In this document: in pieces, positions 43,433-51,366 of the stretch
Layout of the letters: each line of letters opens with the position of its first letter
How positions within the stretch are numbered: the stretch's first letter is position 1
NCBI GenBank assembly: GCA_965279065.1
Contig: OZ257134.1
Location: 1,426,001 to 1,490,000 of the forward strand
Length of the DNA stretch: 64,000 bases
Direction of reading: 5' to 3'
Origin: JAKAXS01 sp965279065
GTDB lineage: Bacteria > Pseudomonadota > Alphaproteobacteria > Rhizobiales > Hyphomicrobiaceae
Notes under the pieces: generated by a model
Databases searched by the model: none
The model's input: only the letters and a program-made list of their open reading frames with translations
Told to the model about the DNA's origin: nothing
Program-made: the position numbers and the translations under genes

Positions 43433-44524
43433 ATGTCTCACAACACCTTTGGCCATCTCTTCCGCGTTACATCCTGGGGCGAGAGCCACGGCGAGGCCAT
43501 CGGCTGCGTCGTCGACGGCTGCCCGCCGGGCCTGCCGATTACGGCCGCGGAGATCCAGGTGTTCCTCGATCAGCGCCGGCCGGGGCAGTCGCGATTCACG
43601 ACCCAGCGGCGCGAGCCGGACACAGTCGAGATTCTGTCCGGCGTGTTCACCGACGACGAGGGTCGGCAGGTGACGACCGGCGCGCCGATCTCGTTGCTGA
43701 TTCGCAACGTCGATCAGCGCTCGAAGGACTATGGAGACATCAAGGACAAGTTCCGTCCCGGTCACGCCGACATCACGTACTGGGAAAAATACGGCATCCG
43801 CGACTATCGCGGCGGCGGACGCTCGTCGGCTCGCGAAACGGCGATGCGGGTGGCGGCCGGCGCCGTGGCCCGCAAGGTGCTCCCCGGCGTCACCATCCGC
43901 GGCGCACTCGTGCAGATGGGCGAGTACAAGGTTGACCGCTCGCGCTGGGACTGGGACGCCGTCGGCTCCAATCCGTTCTTCTGTCCGGACCCGTGCATCG
44001 TTGCCGAGTGGACCACGTACCTCGACGCAATCCGCAAGGCGGGATCGTCGATCGGTGCCGTTGTCGAAGTCGTGGCCGAGGGCGTGCCGGCAGGCCTGGG
44101 CGCGCCGCTGTATGCCAAGCTCGATCAGGATCTGGCCTCCGCCATGATGAGTATCAACGCCGTGAAGGGCGTCGAGATCGGCGCCGGCATGGCGGCGGCG
44201 GAACTGACCGGCGAAGCCAACGCCGACGAGATCCGCATCGGCAACGACGGCAAGCCGCGTTTCCTGTCAAACCATGCGGGCGGCATCCTCGGCGGCATCT
44301 CGACGGGCCAGCCTGTCGTCTGCCGCTTTGCCGTCAAGCCGACCTCGTCGATCCTGTCGTCCCGCCAGACCATCGATCGCCACGGCAAGGAAACCGACAT
44401 CAGCACCAAGGGCCGTCACGACCCCTGCGTCGGCATTCGCGCTGTTCCCGTTGGAGAGGCCATGATGGCGATCGTGCTGGCCGACCACGTGTTGCGCGAT
44501 CGCGCCCAGTGCGGTGTGCGCTAG
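43433..44524 (+). CDS. aroC: Chorismate synthase
   Basis: Converts 5-enolpyruvylshikimate-3-phosphate to chorismate with reduced FMN, the last common step of aromatic synthesis. 363 residues with the three signatures: GESHGEAIGCVVDGCPPG, GGGRSSARETAMRVAAGAVA and RHDPCVGIRAVPVGEAMMA; also RRPGQSRFTTQRREPD and KDYGDIKDKFRPGHADITYW (20). Convergent with the DUF2865 gene. Confidence 0.97.
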   Translation: MSHNTFGHLFRVTSWGESHGEAIGCVVDGCPPGLPITAAEIQVFLDQRRPGQSRFTTQRREPDTVEILSGVFTDDEGRQVTTGAPISLLIRNVDQRSKDYGDIKDKFRPGHADITYWEKYGIRDYRGGGRSSARETAMRVAAGAVARKVLPGVTIRGALVQMGEYKVDRSRWDWDAVGSNPFFCPDPCIVAEWTTYLDAIRKAGSSIGAVVEVVAEGVPAGLGAPLYAKLDQDLASAMMSINAVKGVEIGAGMAAAELTGEANADEIRIGNDGKPRFLSNHAGGILGGISTGQPVVCRFAVKPTSSILSSRQTIDRHGKETDISTKGRHDPCVGIRAVPVGEAMMAIVLADHVLRDRAQCGVR

Positions 44525-44556
44525 TCCGTTAGCCGGTCACCACCCAATGCAAGGTC

Positions 44557-45789
44557 CTATTGCGGCCCTTGTGGTGCCGTTGCCTCAGCACCCCAGCCGG
44601 CGTCCGCACCTTCGCTCGCCGTCGCGCCGGTATCCACGCTCCCGGTTTGCGTGGCCGGAGTTTGCGCCGGCGGCGGAGCCGCACCTTGCTGCTCGAGCGG
44701 CGGAGCCGCACCTTGCTGCTCGCGCGGCGCCGGCGGTCCTGCAGGTTGCCCAGGCTTGCTTTGTGGCGTCGAGCCGTCCGCCGGCTTGAATTCGGCGAGT
44801 TTGCACGAGCAGCCCTTCACGTACTCCTTGCGGTAGCGGAAGGCTGTGTTGAGCTTGGTATAGGGCTCGCTTGAATTGACGGCGACCATCTGGTCCACGG
44901 CTCCGCCGGGGTTCTGGTAGTAGTACAGCTCGACGGGTGCCGCGCAGCGCGACTGGCAGGCCTCCTGGTCGCGCTGGAAATGATTGGGCAGCGTCGAGAA
45001 GCTCACGGGGAAGTAATAGCCGTCGCACAGGCGCACGCACAAAGTCCGGTAGGTCGCATAGCCGAGGCTGCCGTAATTGCCGAGACCACCGCCGCCGCCT
45101 GAGCCGCCTTCACTGTCGTCTTCCCAGAACCCGAACGGACTGTTGTTCTCGCGGCGCCGCGCCTGCTGCTGGTAGCTCGCTCCGCAGTTGTTGCGGGCCA
45201 ATTCGCTGATGATGTCGTCCTGATAGTTGCGCCCACCGGAGCCGACGATGTCCTGGCGTTGCGTTTCCAGATCGTGGAGGCGCCGCTTGTCGGTATCGTT
45301 CTGGCGCGCCAGTTCGCGGCATTGTCCCGTGTTGCGCAGCGATTTGGAGAACAGGAAATACTCATAGCAGCGCCGTTCGAGCTGGTCGCTGCTCTGGCGC
45401 ACGACCTGGTCGAGCTGGCGGATGTCGTTTTCGAGCTGCGGCAGCACGCTGCGCGAGGCATTGCCGCGCTGCCCCTCCTGCACCAGCCGTTGCTCCAGCT
45501 GCAGGCAGATCGGATTCTTCGTCGCCCACGCGCCGCCTTGCTGCGGCGGCCCCGCGGGCGCGCCCGGCCCTTGCATGTCCTGTGGCGGCGGCACCTGCGT
45601 CGGCGGTGGGCGATAGGTGGGCTCGCGCGGCGCTGGGCGCGGCGGCGGCTCGTCGTCCTGCTCGCTCCACGGCCAGCCGAAGCCCTGCGCCGACACCACG
45701 CTGGGCGCCAAGGCAAGCAGGCACGCCGACGCCAGCACGCGCGCGATCGCGCTGCGCCGCAGCCTCGGCATCATCGACGTTTCGGCCAT
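44557..45789 (-). CDS. DUF2865 family exported protein
   Basis: A 410-residue exported protein with a signal peptide (ARVLASACLLALAPSVVSAQ). A Pro-rich spacer is followed by the DUF2865 region: a coiled-coil-like NPICLQLEQRLVQEGQ, spaced Cys residues, TLCVRLCDGYYFPVSFSTLP, CQSRCAAPVELYYY, and YVKGCSCKLAEF. The C-terminal tail is Pro/Ala/Gln-rich. DUF2865 is largely confined to Rhizobiales-related bacteria, which helps place the organism; function unknown. ATG 45789 is used; the frame extends to a TTG at 45804. Confidence 0.85.
   Translation of the reverse strand: MAETSMMPRLRRSAIARVLASACLLALAPSVVSAQGFGWPWSEQDDEPPPRPAPREPTYRPPPTQVPPPQDMQGPGAPAGPPQQGGAWATKNPICLQLEQRLVQEGQRGNASRSVLPQLENDIRQLDQVVRQSSDQLERRCYEYFLFSKSLRNTGQCRELARQNDTDKRRLHDLETQRQDIVGSGGRNYQDDIISELARNNCGASYQQQARRRENNSPFGFWEDDSEGGSGGGGGLGNYGSLGYATYRTLCVRLCDGYYFPVSFSTLPNHFQRDQEACQSRCAAPVELYYYQNPGGAVDQMVAVNSSEPYTKLNTAFRYRKEYVKGCSCKLAEFKPADGSTPQSKPGQPAGPPAPREQQGAAPPLEQQGAAPPPAQTPATQTGSVDTGATASEGADAGWGAEATAPQGPQ
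44672..44722. repeat. Two copies of a 24-base repeat (period 27) in the DUF2865 gene
   Basis: Positions 44672-44695 and 44699-44722 are identical and in frame (9 codons per period). They encode the doubled EQQGAAPP stretch in the C-terminal tail. A simple repeat expansion in a disordered tail. Confidence 0.85.
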
Positions 45790-45965
45790 TGGGTCCCGCA
45801 ACAACTCATTATCTCAGGCTTTTAGCCATGCTTGGAGGTAGGCGGTCAATGCGGATGAAATGCGGCGATTGACGCAGGCGGCCACGCGGTCTGCACCATC
45901 ACGTCACGATGCCGACGCAAGTGGCGACTAACAGGCAACATTCCATCGTGATCGAGGGGCAATTC

Positions 45966-46190
45966 ATGCTGAGACGGCTGTTCTCATTCATCATTTTTTT
46001 AACAGTCGTGACCGGGTGTTTCTGGTTCTATCGGACGCTGACCCTAGCCAGCCCTTACGATGAGGCTTGGACGGCCATCAACAGCCGCCTGCCCGATCCC
46101 ATCCGGTCCTGGTCCTGCCAGACCGTGCGCCGCCGCCTTGTCGATCCGGGGCCGGCACCCCTTGGCTGCGAGAAGCCGGGCGACTGGTGA
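45966..46190 (+). CDS. Small single-pass membrane or exported protein
   Basis: A 74-residue protein with an N-terminal hydrophobic segment (LFSFIIFLTVVTGCFWFY) and a short basic C-terminal part with two Cys (SWSCQTVRRR, PLGCEKPGDW). GAGGGGCAATTC precedes the ATG at 45966. The stretch AWTAINSRLPDPIRSWSCQ is not low-complexity and looks conserved, but no family name is recognised. Confidence 0.65.
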   Translation: MLRRLFSFIIFLTVVTGCFWFYRTLTLASPYDEAWTAINSRLPDPIRSWSCQTVRRRLVDPGPAPLGCEKPGDW

Positions 46191-46349
46191 GATTGCGCCA
46201 CCTGACTGCAGCGCTTGACGCTCCGGAACTGGCGGCTCATAACCCCGACCTTGCGGGATTTCCGCTGCAGATTTCGCGCGCGCCGACCGCGGCTTTTCTC
46301 TGATCGCGAAGAGAGACGAGACCGTCCCCGTCGGCGATGAGGGGGATGC

Positions 46350-47771
46350 TTGTCGCTAACACTCTACAACACGCTGACGCGCCGCAAGGAGCCGTTCCAG
46401 CCGATCGATCCCGGCAACGTGCGCATGTACGTCTGCGGGCCAACCGTCTACGACTTCGCCCACATCGGCAACGCCCGCCCCGTGATCGTCTTCGACGTGC
46501 TGTTCCGCCTGCTGCGCCACATCTATGGCGCGGGCCACGTCACCTACGTCCGCAACATCACCGACGTCGACGACAAGATCAACGCGCGCGCCGCCCAGGA
46601 CTTCCCTGATCTGCCGCTCAACGACGCCATCCGCCGCGTCACCTCGCAGACCGAAAAGCAGTTCCACGACGACATCGCCGCCCTCGGCGTGCTGCCGCCT
46701 ACCGTCGAGCCGCGCGCCACCGAACATATCGAGGAGATGAAGCGCCTGTGCGCCGCCTTGGTCGAGCGCGGGAATGCCTATGTCGCCGAGGGCCACGTGC
46801 TGTTCCACGTCGCCTCGATGCCCGACTATGGCCAACTGTCGAACCGCTCGCTGGAGGAGATGGAAGCCGGCGCGCGCGTCGAAGTCGCCCCCTACAAGCG
46901 CGACCCGATGGATTTCGTACTGTGGAAGCCGTCCAAGCCCGGCGAGCCCGCCTGGCCGTCACCCTGCGGCATTGATCAGCAGGGCCGGCCCGGGTGGCAC
47001 ATCGAGTGCTCTGCCATGGCGGAGAAACATCTGGGACCGGTGTTCGATATCCACGGCGGCGGCATCGATCTCGTCTTTCCCCACCACGAAAACGAGATCG
47101 CCCAGTCGCGCTGCGCTCACGACACGCCGGTGATGGCCAACGTGTGGATGCACAACGGTTTCCTACAGGTCGAAGGCGAGAAGATGTCGAAGAGCCTCGG
47201 CAACTTCATCACGATCCACGAACTGCTCGAAACGAAAAAATTCGGCGCCAGCGAATGGCACGGCCGCGTCGTTCGCTTCGCCATGCTCGGAACGCACTAC
47301 CGTCAGCCGATCGACTGGACGGCCGAACGCCTGGTGCAGGCCCGCGCCACCTTGATCGATTTCGCCAGAATCGTGCAGGGCGCGCCGGCCGGCCAGGCCC
47401 CGCACGACGAAGTCGTGGCCGCACTCGCCGATGATTTGAACACGCCGAGCGTACTGTCGATCGTGCACGGCCTGGCCAAGTCGGCCCGGCGTAATCCGGA
47501 CCAGGCCGCGCAGCTGCGCGCGACATTGCAGTTCCTCGGTGTCCTTGGCGACGAGACCCCCGAGCAGCTCAACGCTGGCGTCGTGACGGCCGACGTCGAT
47601 GCGGCCAAGGTTTCGACACTGATCGAAGCGCGCTCGCTCGCCCGCAAGGCCAAGAACTTCAAGGAAAGCGACCGCATCCGCGACGAGCTGGCCGCCATGG
47701 GTGTGCAGCTCAAGGACGCGAAGGATCCCAAGACCGGCGAGATCACGACAAGCTGGGAAGTGGTATCATGA
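46350..47771 (+). CDS. cysS: Cysteinyl-tRNA synthetase
   Basis: Charges tRNA-Cys with cysteine. 473 residues, class I synthetase: zinc/Cys region YVCGPTVYDFAHIGNARP containing the HIGH-type HIGN, then VRNITDVDDKI, HIECSAMAEKHLG, GGIDLVFPHHENEIAQS and the KMSKS loop EKMSKSLGNF. Starts at TTG 46350, with GAGGGGGATGC immediately upstream; the nearby ATG at 46346 is out of frame. Followed by a dispersed hairpin repeat. Confidence 0.96.
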   Translation: MSLTLYNTLTRRKEPFQPIDPGNVRMYVCGPTVYDFAHIGNARPVIVFDVLFRLLRHIYGAGHVTYVRNITDVDDKINARAAQDFPDLPLNDAIRRVTSQTEKQFHDDIAALGVLPPTVEPRATEHIEEMKRLCAALVERGNAYVAEGHVLFHVASMPDYGQLSNRSLEEMEAGARVEVAPYKRDPMDFVLWKPSKPGEPAWPSPCGIDQQGRPGWHIECSAMAEKHLGPVFDIHGGGIDLVFPHHENEIAQSRCAHDTPVMANVWMHNGFLQVEGEKMSKSLGNFITIHELLETKKFGASEWHGRVVRFAMLGTHYRQPIDWTAERLVQARATLIDFARIVQGAPAGQAPHDEVVAALADDLNTPSVLSIVHGLAKSARRNPDQAAQLRATLQFLGVLGDETPEQLNAGVVTADVDAAKVSTLIEARSLARKAKNFKESDRIRDELAAMGVQLKDAKDPKTGEITTSWEVVS

Positions 47772-47812
47772 GCATCGCCCGCGCTCGTTTCCCAGGCCAG
47801 TTCATCCCCATT

Positions 47813-47912
47813 GGTGTCATCCTCGGGCTTGTCCCGAGGATCCCCGCCCGATGCGCGCCAGCTACAATCTGCAGCGGATGGCGAGTGCTCGGGATGAGCC
47901 CAAGCAAGGCCG
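47813..47912. repeat. Dispersed hairpin repeat downstream of cysS
   Basis: ATCCTCGGG (47819-47827) and CCCGAGGAT (47833-47841) flank CTTGT, the same core as the element at 2691-2790. A degraded second half (GTGCTCGGGATGAGCCCAAG, about 47885-47904) follows in opposite sense. It fills the spacer between cysS and the GFA-type gene. Confidence 0.75.
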
Positions 47913-47933
47913 TGGTCTATTTGGAGTGACCTC

Positions 47934-48422
47934 ATGAGCGATCGCAAACCCATCCATTCCGGCGGCTGCCAGTGCGGCGCCGTGCGCTACGCGCTCTATG
48001 CCGAGCCCGCCAACGCCAGCATTTGCCACTGCCGCATGTGCCAGAAAGCGTTCGGCGCCTTCTACGCGCCGTTCGCGGGCATCTCGATGGACGACTTCGC
48101 ACTGACGCGCGGCACACTGTCGATCTACAAGAGTTCGGACGCGGTCGATCGCGGCTTCTGCAACACCTGCGGCACGCCACTGACGTTCCGCTACCTGCAG
48201 GGCGGCGATGCGGATGCAGCACCCAACGAGATCAACGTCTCGATTGGCTCCCTCGATCATCCCGACCGCGTCAAGCCGACGATACAGTACGGCATCGAGG
48301 CTCGCGTTCCTTGGCTGGACGACTTGGCGCACCTACCCGGCAGGGCCACGGAAGTGTGGACCGACCCGAAGGTCCAGCAGGTGATCCGGTCATCCAACCG
48401 CCAGCACCCCGACCACGATTGA
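47934..48422 (+). CDS. GFA-family (glutathione-dependent formaldehyde-activating-like) enzyme
   Basis: A 162-residue zinc protein of the GFA/CENP-V family. Zinc ligands: GGCQCGAVRYAL, CHCRMCQKAFGA, and GFCNTCGTPLTFRY. Family members include Gfa, which binds glutathione, but most have no proven activity, so formaldehyde chemistry is only a family label. Start ATG 47934 has TTGGAG upstream. The next gene, a GNAT acetyltransferase, begins 11 bases after its stop. Confidence 0.88.
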   Translation: MSDRKPIHSGGCQCGAVRYALYAEPANASICHCRMCQKAFGAFYAPFAGISMDDFALTRGTLSIYKSSDAVDRGFCNTCGTPLTFRYLQGGDADAAPNEINVSIGSLDHPDRVKPTIQYGIEARVPWLDDLAHLPGRATEVWTDPKVQQVIRSSNRQHPDHD

Positions 48423-48433
48423 GCGCGGCGCGA

Positions 48434-48928
48434 ATGAAAAAATCCCACTCCCTCCAGCCCTTCCTGCCGGGCGATACGATGGCCCTCGTCGACTTGTTCG
48501 CGCAGAGCATCGAGGAACTGACGGCGGAAGACTACACCGAGGAGCAGCGCCTGGCCTGGGCCAGCGCCGCAGCCGACGCCGAGGCGTTCGCCGAACGCCT
48601 TGGCTCGATGGTGACGCTGATCGTTAAGATCGACGGTCAATACGCCGGCTTCGCCTCGCTTAAGGATAACGCAACAGTGGACATGCTCTATGTTCACCCA
48701 TACTTCGTCGGGCAGGGTGTAGGTTCGACGCTGGTCGACGCGCTGGAGCGCCTGGCAAAGGCACGCGGCGCGACCGCCATCACTGTCGATGCCAGCGATA
48801 CGGCAGAGGAGTTTTTCGAGCGCCGCGGGTACGTCGGCCAGCAGCGAAACACCGTGCCTCGCGAAGACGAATGGCTTTCGAATACGACGATGAAGAAGAA
48901 TCTGGAGACGGCAGCGCCTGCGGTCTGA
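48434..48928 (+). CDS. GNAT-family N-acetyltransferase
   Basis: A 164-residue acetyl-CoA-dependent transferase. The acetyl-CoA loop is in VHPYFVGQGVGSTLVDALER, preceded by the strand VDMLYV; the C-terminal VDASDTAEEFFERRGYVGQQ (20) is typical. N-terminus FLPGDTMALVDLFAQSIEEL fits the YafP-like subgroup. Substrate unknown. The frame is open upstream through the GFA gene, but ATG 48434 gives the family's normal N-terminus. Confidence 0.88.
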   Translation: MKKSHSLQPFLPGDTMALVDLFAQSIEELTAEDYTEEQRLAWASAAADAEAFAERLGSMVTLIVKIDGQYAGFASLKDNATVDMLYVHPYFVGQGVGSTLVDALERLAKARGATAITVDASDTAEEFFERRGYVGQQRNTVPREDEWLSNTTMKKNLETAAPAV

Positions 48929-48960
48929 ACCACTTGCCCGTTTGAAATCTGAGACCAGTC

Positions 48961-50571
48961 ATGTCCCGCGAACGTCTCTACCTCTTCGACACCACGCTGC
49001 GCGACGGGGCGCAGACGACCGGCGTCGACTTTTCCCTTGAGGACAAGCGCCGCATCGCCGCCGTCATGGACGATCTCGGCGTCGACTACATCGAGGGCGG
49101 CTATCCCGGCGCCAACGCCACCGACACGGCATTCTTCGCCGCCCCGCCCAAGCTGGCGACCGCAACGTTCACGGCCTTCGGCATGGTCAAGCGCGCCGGA
49201 CGCTCCGTAAGCAATGATCCCGGTTTCCAGGCCATCCTGCAGTCGTCGGCGAGCGCCATCTGCCTCGTCGCCAAGTCTTGGGACTATCACGTGCGCGTGG
49301 CGCTGGGCATCTCCAACGAGGAGAACCTGCGTGGTATCGCCGAATCGATCAGCGCTGTCGTCGCCTCGGGACGCGAAGCGATGCTCGATTGCGAACACTT
49401 CTTCGACGGCAGCAAGGCCAACCGCGAGTACGCGCTGGCAGTGGCGCGAACTGCATTCGATGCCGGCGCCCGCTGGGTCGTCCTGTGCGATACCAACGGC
49501 GGCACGCTTCCCCACGAAATCGAACGCATCGTCGGTGAAGTCACGCAAGTCGTGCCCGGCGACCATCTTGGCATTCACACCCACAACGATACCGAGAACG
49601 CTGTCGCCAACACCCTGGCGGCCGTGCGCGCCGGCTGTCGTCAGATCCAGGGAACGTTGAATGGCCTGGGCGAGCGTTGCGGCAATGCCAATCTCACCTC
49701 CATCATCCCCACGTTGTTGCTGAAGGGCGAGTTTGCCGACAAGTTCGAGACCGGTGTGACACCGGCCCGTTTGCGCGCGCTGACCCACGCCAGCCGCGTC
49801 CTGGACGAGGTCCTGAACGAAGCCCCCAATCGCCACGCGCCCTACGTCGGTGAAAGCGCGTTCGCCACCAAGGCGGGCATCCACGCCTCGGCCATCGTCA
49901 AGGATCCCGAGACGTACGAACACGTGGTCCCCGAATCCGTAGGCAACCAGCGCAAGCTGCTCGTCTCCAAGCAGGCGGGCAAATCGAACATTCTCGCCGC
50001 ACTGGAGCGCCTTGGTTTTACCATCGACAAGGACGACCAGCGCGTCGCAGGCCTCCTCGACGAAGTCAAGATCCGCGAGTCCACGGGATATTCCTATGAG
50101 AGCGCCGAAGCCTCGTTCGAACTGCTGGCCCGCCGCCATCTCGGCACCGTTCCGCAATACTTCACCGTCGACAGCTTCCGCGTGATGGTCGAGCGCCGCC
50201 ACAACGCCTCCGGCGAATTGGTGACGGTGTCTGAGGCCATCGTGAAGGTCTTCGTCAACGGCGATGCCGAACCGCTGTGGTCGGTCAGCGAGGGCAACGG
50301 CCCGGTCAATGCCCTGGACTTCGCGCTCCGCAAGGACCTCGGTCGCTATCAGAAGTACATCGCCGACGTGGAATTGGTCGACTACAAGGTGCGCATTCTG
50401 ACCGGAGGCACGGAAGCGGTGACCCGCGTGCTGGTCGAAAGCCACGACACGAGCACGGGCGACCGTTGGACGACCGTCGGCGTCTCGCCGAATATTATCG
50501 ACGCCTCGTTCGAGGCGTTGCTCGACAGCATCAATTACAAGTTGCTCAAGGATGGCGCCGTGGCCGCCTGA
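48961..50571 (+). CDS. cimA: Citramalate synthase (alpha-isopropylmalate synthase family)
   Basis: Condenses pyruvate and acetyl-CoA to (R)-citramalate, a threonine-independent entry to isoleucine. 536 residues. The TIM-barrel domain has LFDTTLRDGAQTTGVDFS, EGGYPGANATD, CDTNGGTLPHEI and the metal site GIHTHNDTENAVAN; the C-terminal LeuA-type regulatory domain follows (about 410-530). The DGAQTTGVDFS form and overall length match the CimA subgroup rather than LeuA. Annotation as 2-isopropylmalate-synthase-like is the alternative. Confidence 0.93.
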   Translation: MSRERLYLFDTTLRDGAQTTGVDFSLEDKRRIAAVMDDLGVDYIEGGYPGANATDTAFFAAPPKLATATFTAFGMVKRAGRSVSNDPGFQAILQSSASAICLVAKSWDYHVRVALGISNEENLRGIAESISAVVASGREAMLDCEHFFDGSKANREYALAVARTAFDAGARWVVLCDTNGGTLPHEIERIVGEVTQVVPGDHLGIHTHNDTENAVANTLAAVRAGCRQIQGTLNGLGERCGNANLTSIIPTLLLKGEFADKFETGVTPARLRALTHASRVLDEVLNEAPNRHAPYVGESAFATKAGIHASAIVKDPETYEHVVPESVGNQRKLLVSKQAGKSNILAALERLGFTIDKDDQRVAGLLDEVKIRESTGYSYESAEASFELLARRHLGTVPQYFTVDSFRVMVERRHNASGELVTVSEAIVKVFVNGDAEPLWSVSEGNGPVNALDFALRKDLGRYQKYIADVELVDYKVRILTGGTEAVTRVLVESHDTSTGDRWTTVGVSPNIIDASFEALLDSINYKLLKDGAVAA

Positions 50572-50581
50572 GGCAGCGCGC

Positions 50582-51085
50582 CTAGTTGGCGTTGCGGAGG
50601 TAGTGCGTGGTCTTCTGCCGGCGCAGAAGATTGAGGCGCGGAAAGACCACGACGCTTTCCTCAATCCAGCTGTCGTCTCCGAGGCGCCGTTCCAGCGCAT
50701 ACTGCCACGGCTTGCCGCCGATCCTGTCGACGCGCACGCGCAGGTCACCGTCGACCGCGAGCTTGGCGTACGAAAGCGTGGCGTCGAGAGATGGCATGTC
50801 CTCGTGCCAGGCTGCGATCGCCAACGTGCAGCGGCCATCCGCCAGGATCGCGGTCACGTCCGGGCCTTCAGGGCTGCGCCGCATAACCGTGACGCTGTTA
50901 CCGGCCACGACAATTCTCGCGTCCGGCCGGTCCTGCAGAGCTTTGCGCAGTTGGTGAGCGAGCATATCGACCGATAGGGTTCCCACGGACGCATTAAACC
51001 CGGGCGCAGCCTGGGGCCGCGCATTCGGGTCGGTTTTATAACCGATTGAAGGTCGAAGGGTTCGCTCAGAAGAATCGCCCATCAT
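50582..51085 (-). CDS. Hypothetical protein
   Basis: A 167-residue soluble protein of unknown family. An N-terminal disordered stretch precedes a domain with VDMLAHQLRKALQDRPDARI, VVAGNSVTVMRRSPEGPDVT, CTLAIAAWHEDMPSLDATLS (20), and a C-terminal RIGGKPWQYALERRLGDDSW. The start is uncertain: ATG 51085 or 51082 are chosen over 51157 since the longer form begins with an atypical Cys-rich stretch. No clear Shine-Dalgarno. Convergent with cimA, 10 bases apart. Confidence 0.55.
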   Translation of the reverse strand: MMGDSSERTLRPSIGYKTDPNARPQAAPGFNASVGTLSVDMLAHQLRKALQDRPDARIVVAGNSVTVMRRSPEGPDVTAILADGRCTLAIAAWHEDMPSLDATLSYAKLAVDGDLRVRVDRIGGKPWQYALERRLGDDSWIEESVVVFPRLNLLRRQKTTHYLRNAN

Positions 51086-51366
51086 CAAATTACACCAGCC
51101 AATCGTAAATATTGCAATTGCACACGTTGATTGCTGCGGTGCAAGAAGTGGCCGCAAAAGGAGTATTTTCGTTTCCTATTAATAACCTCTCAAACACCGA
51201 CCAGTTCGATGTCGAAATAAGAGACTGATGACGTTGAACGTTTCAGCGCGGATTCTTCAATCCAAAATTCGACATCGTTAATGCTGGCGGCGTTTTGCGA
51301 TGCGAGTCAAGTCGACCAAGGTAAAATTTGCAGCGCAGCAAACTCAGTAGGCGTCTAAAGACCGTT

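Noticed and set aside
46191..46349. Possible remnant gene before cysS
   Set aside because: Only a short frame resembling ordinary coding composition; too short and without a start signal to support a pseudogene call.
47972..48433. Longer start for the GNAT protein overlapping the GFA gene
   Set aside because: The added 154 residues are an alternate-frame reading of the GFA gene; the GNAT family N-terminus starts at 48434.
48694..50838. 714-codon open frame on the minus strand across cimA
   Set aside because: Antisense to a clearly conserved enzyme; its translation is rich in Arg, Gln, His and Gly with no family motif, as expected for shadow frames in GC-rich DNA. The same reasoning removes 490-2073 (over queA), 9826-11328 (over btaA), 19925-21820 (inside the giant gene) and 28403-29722 (over opgG).
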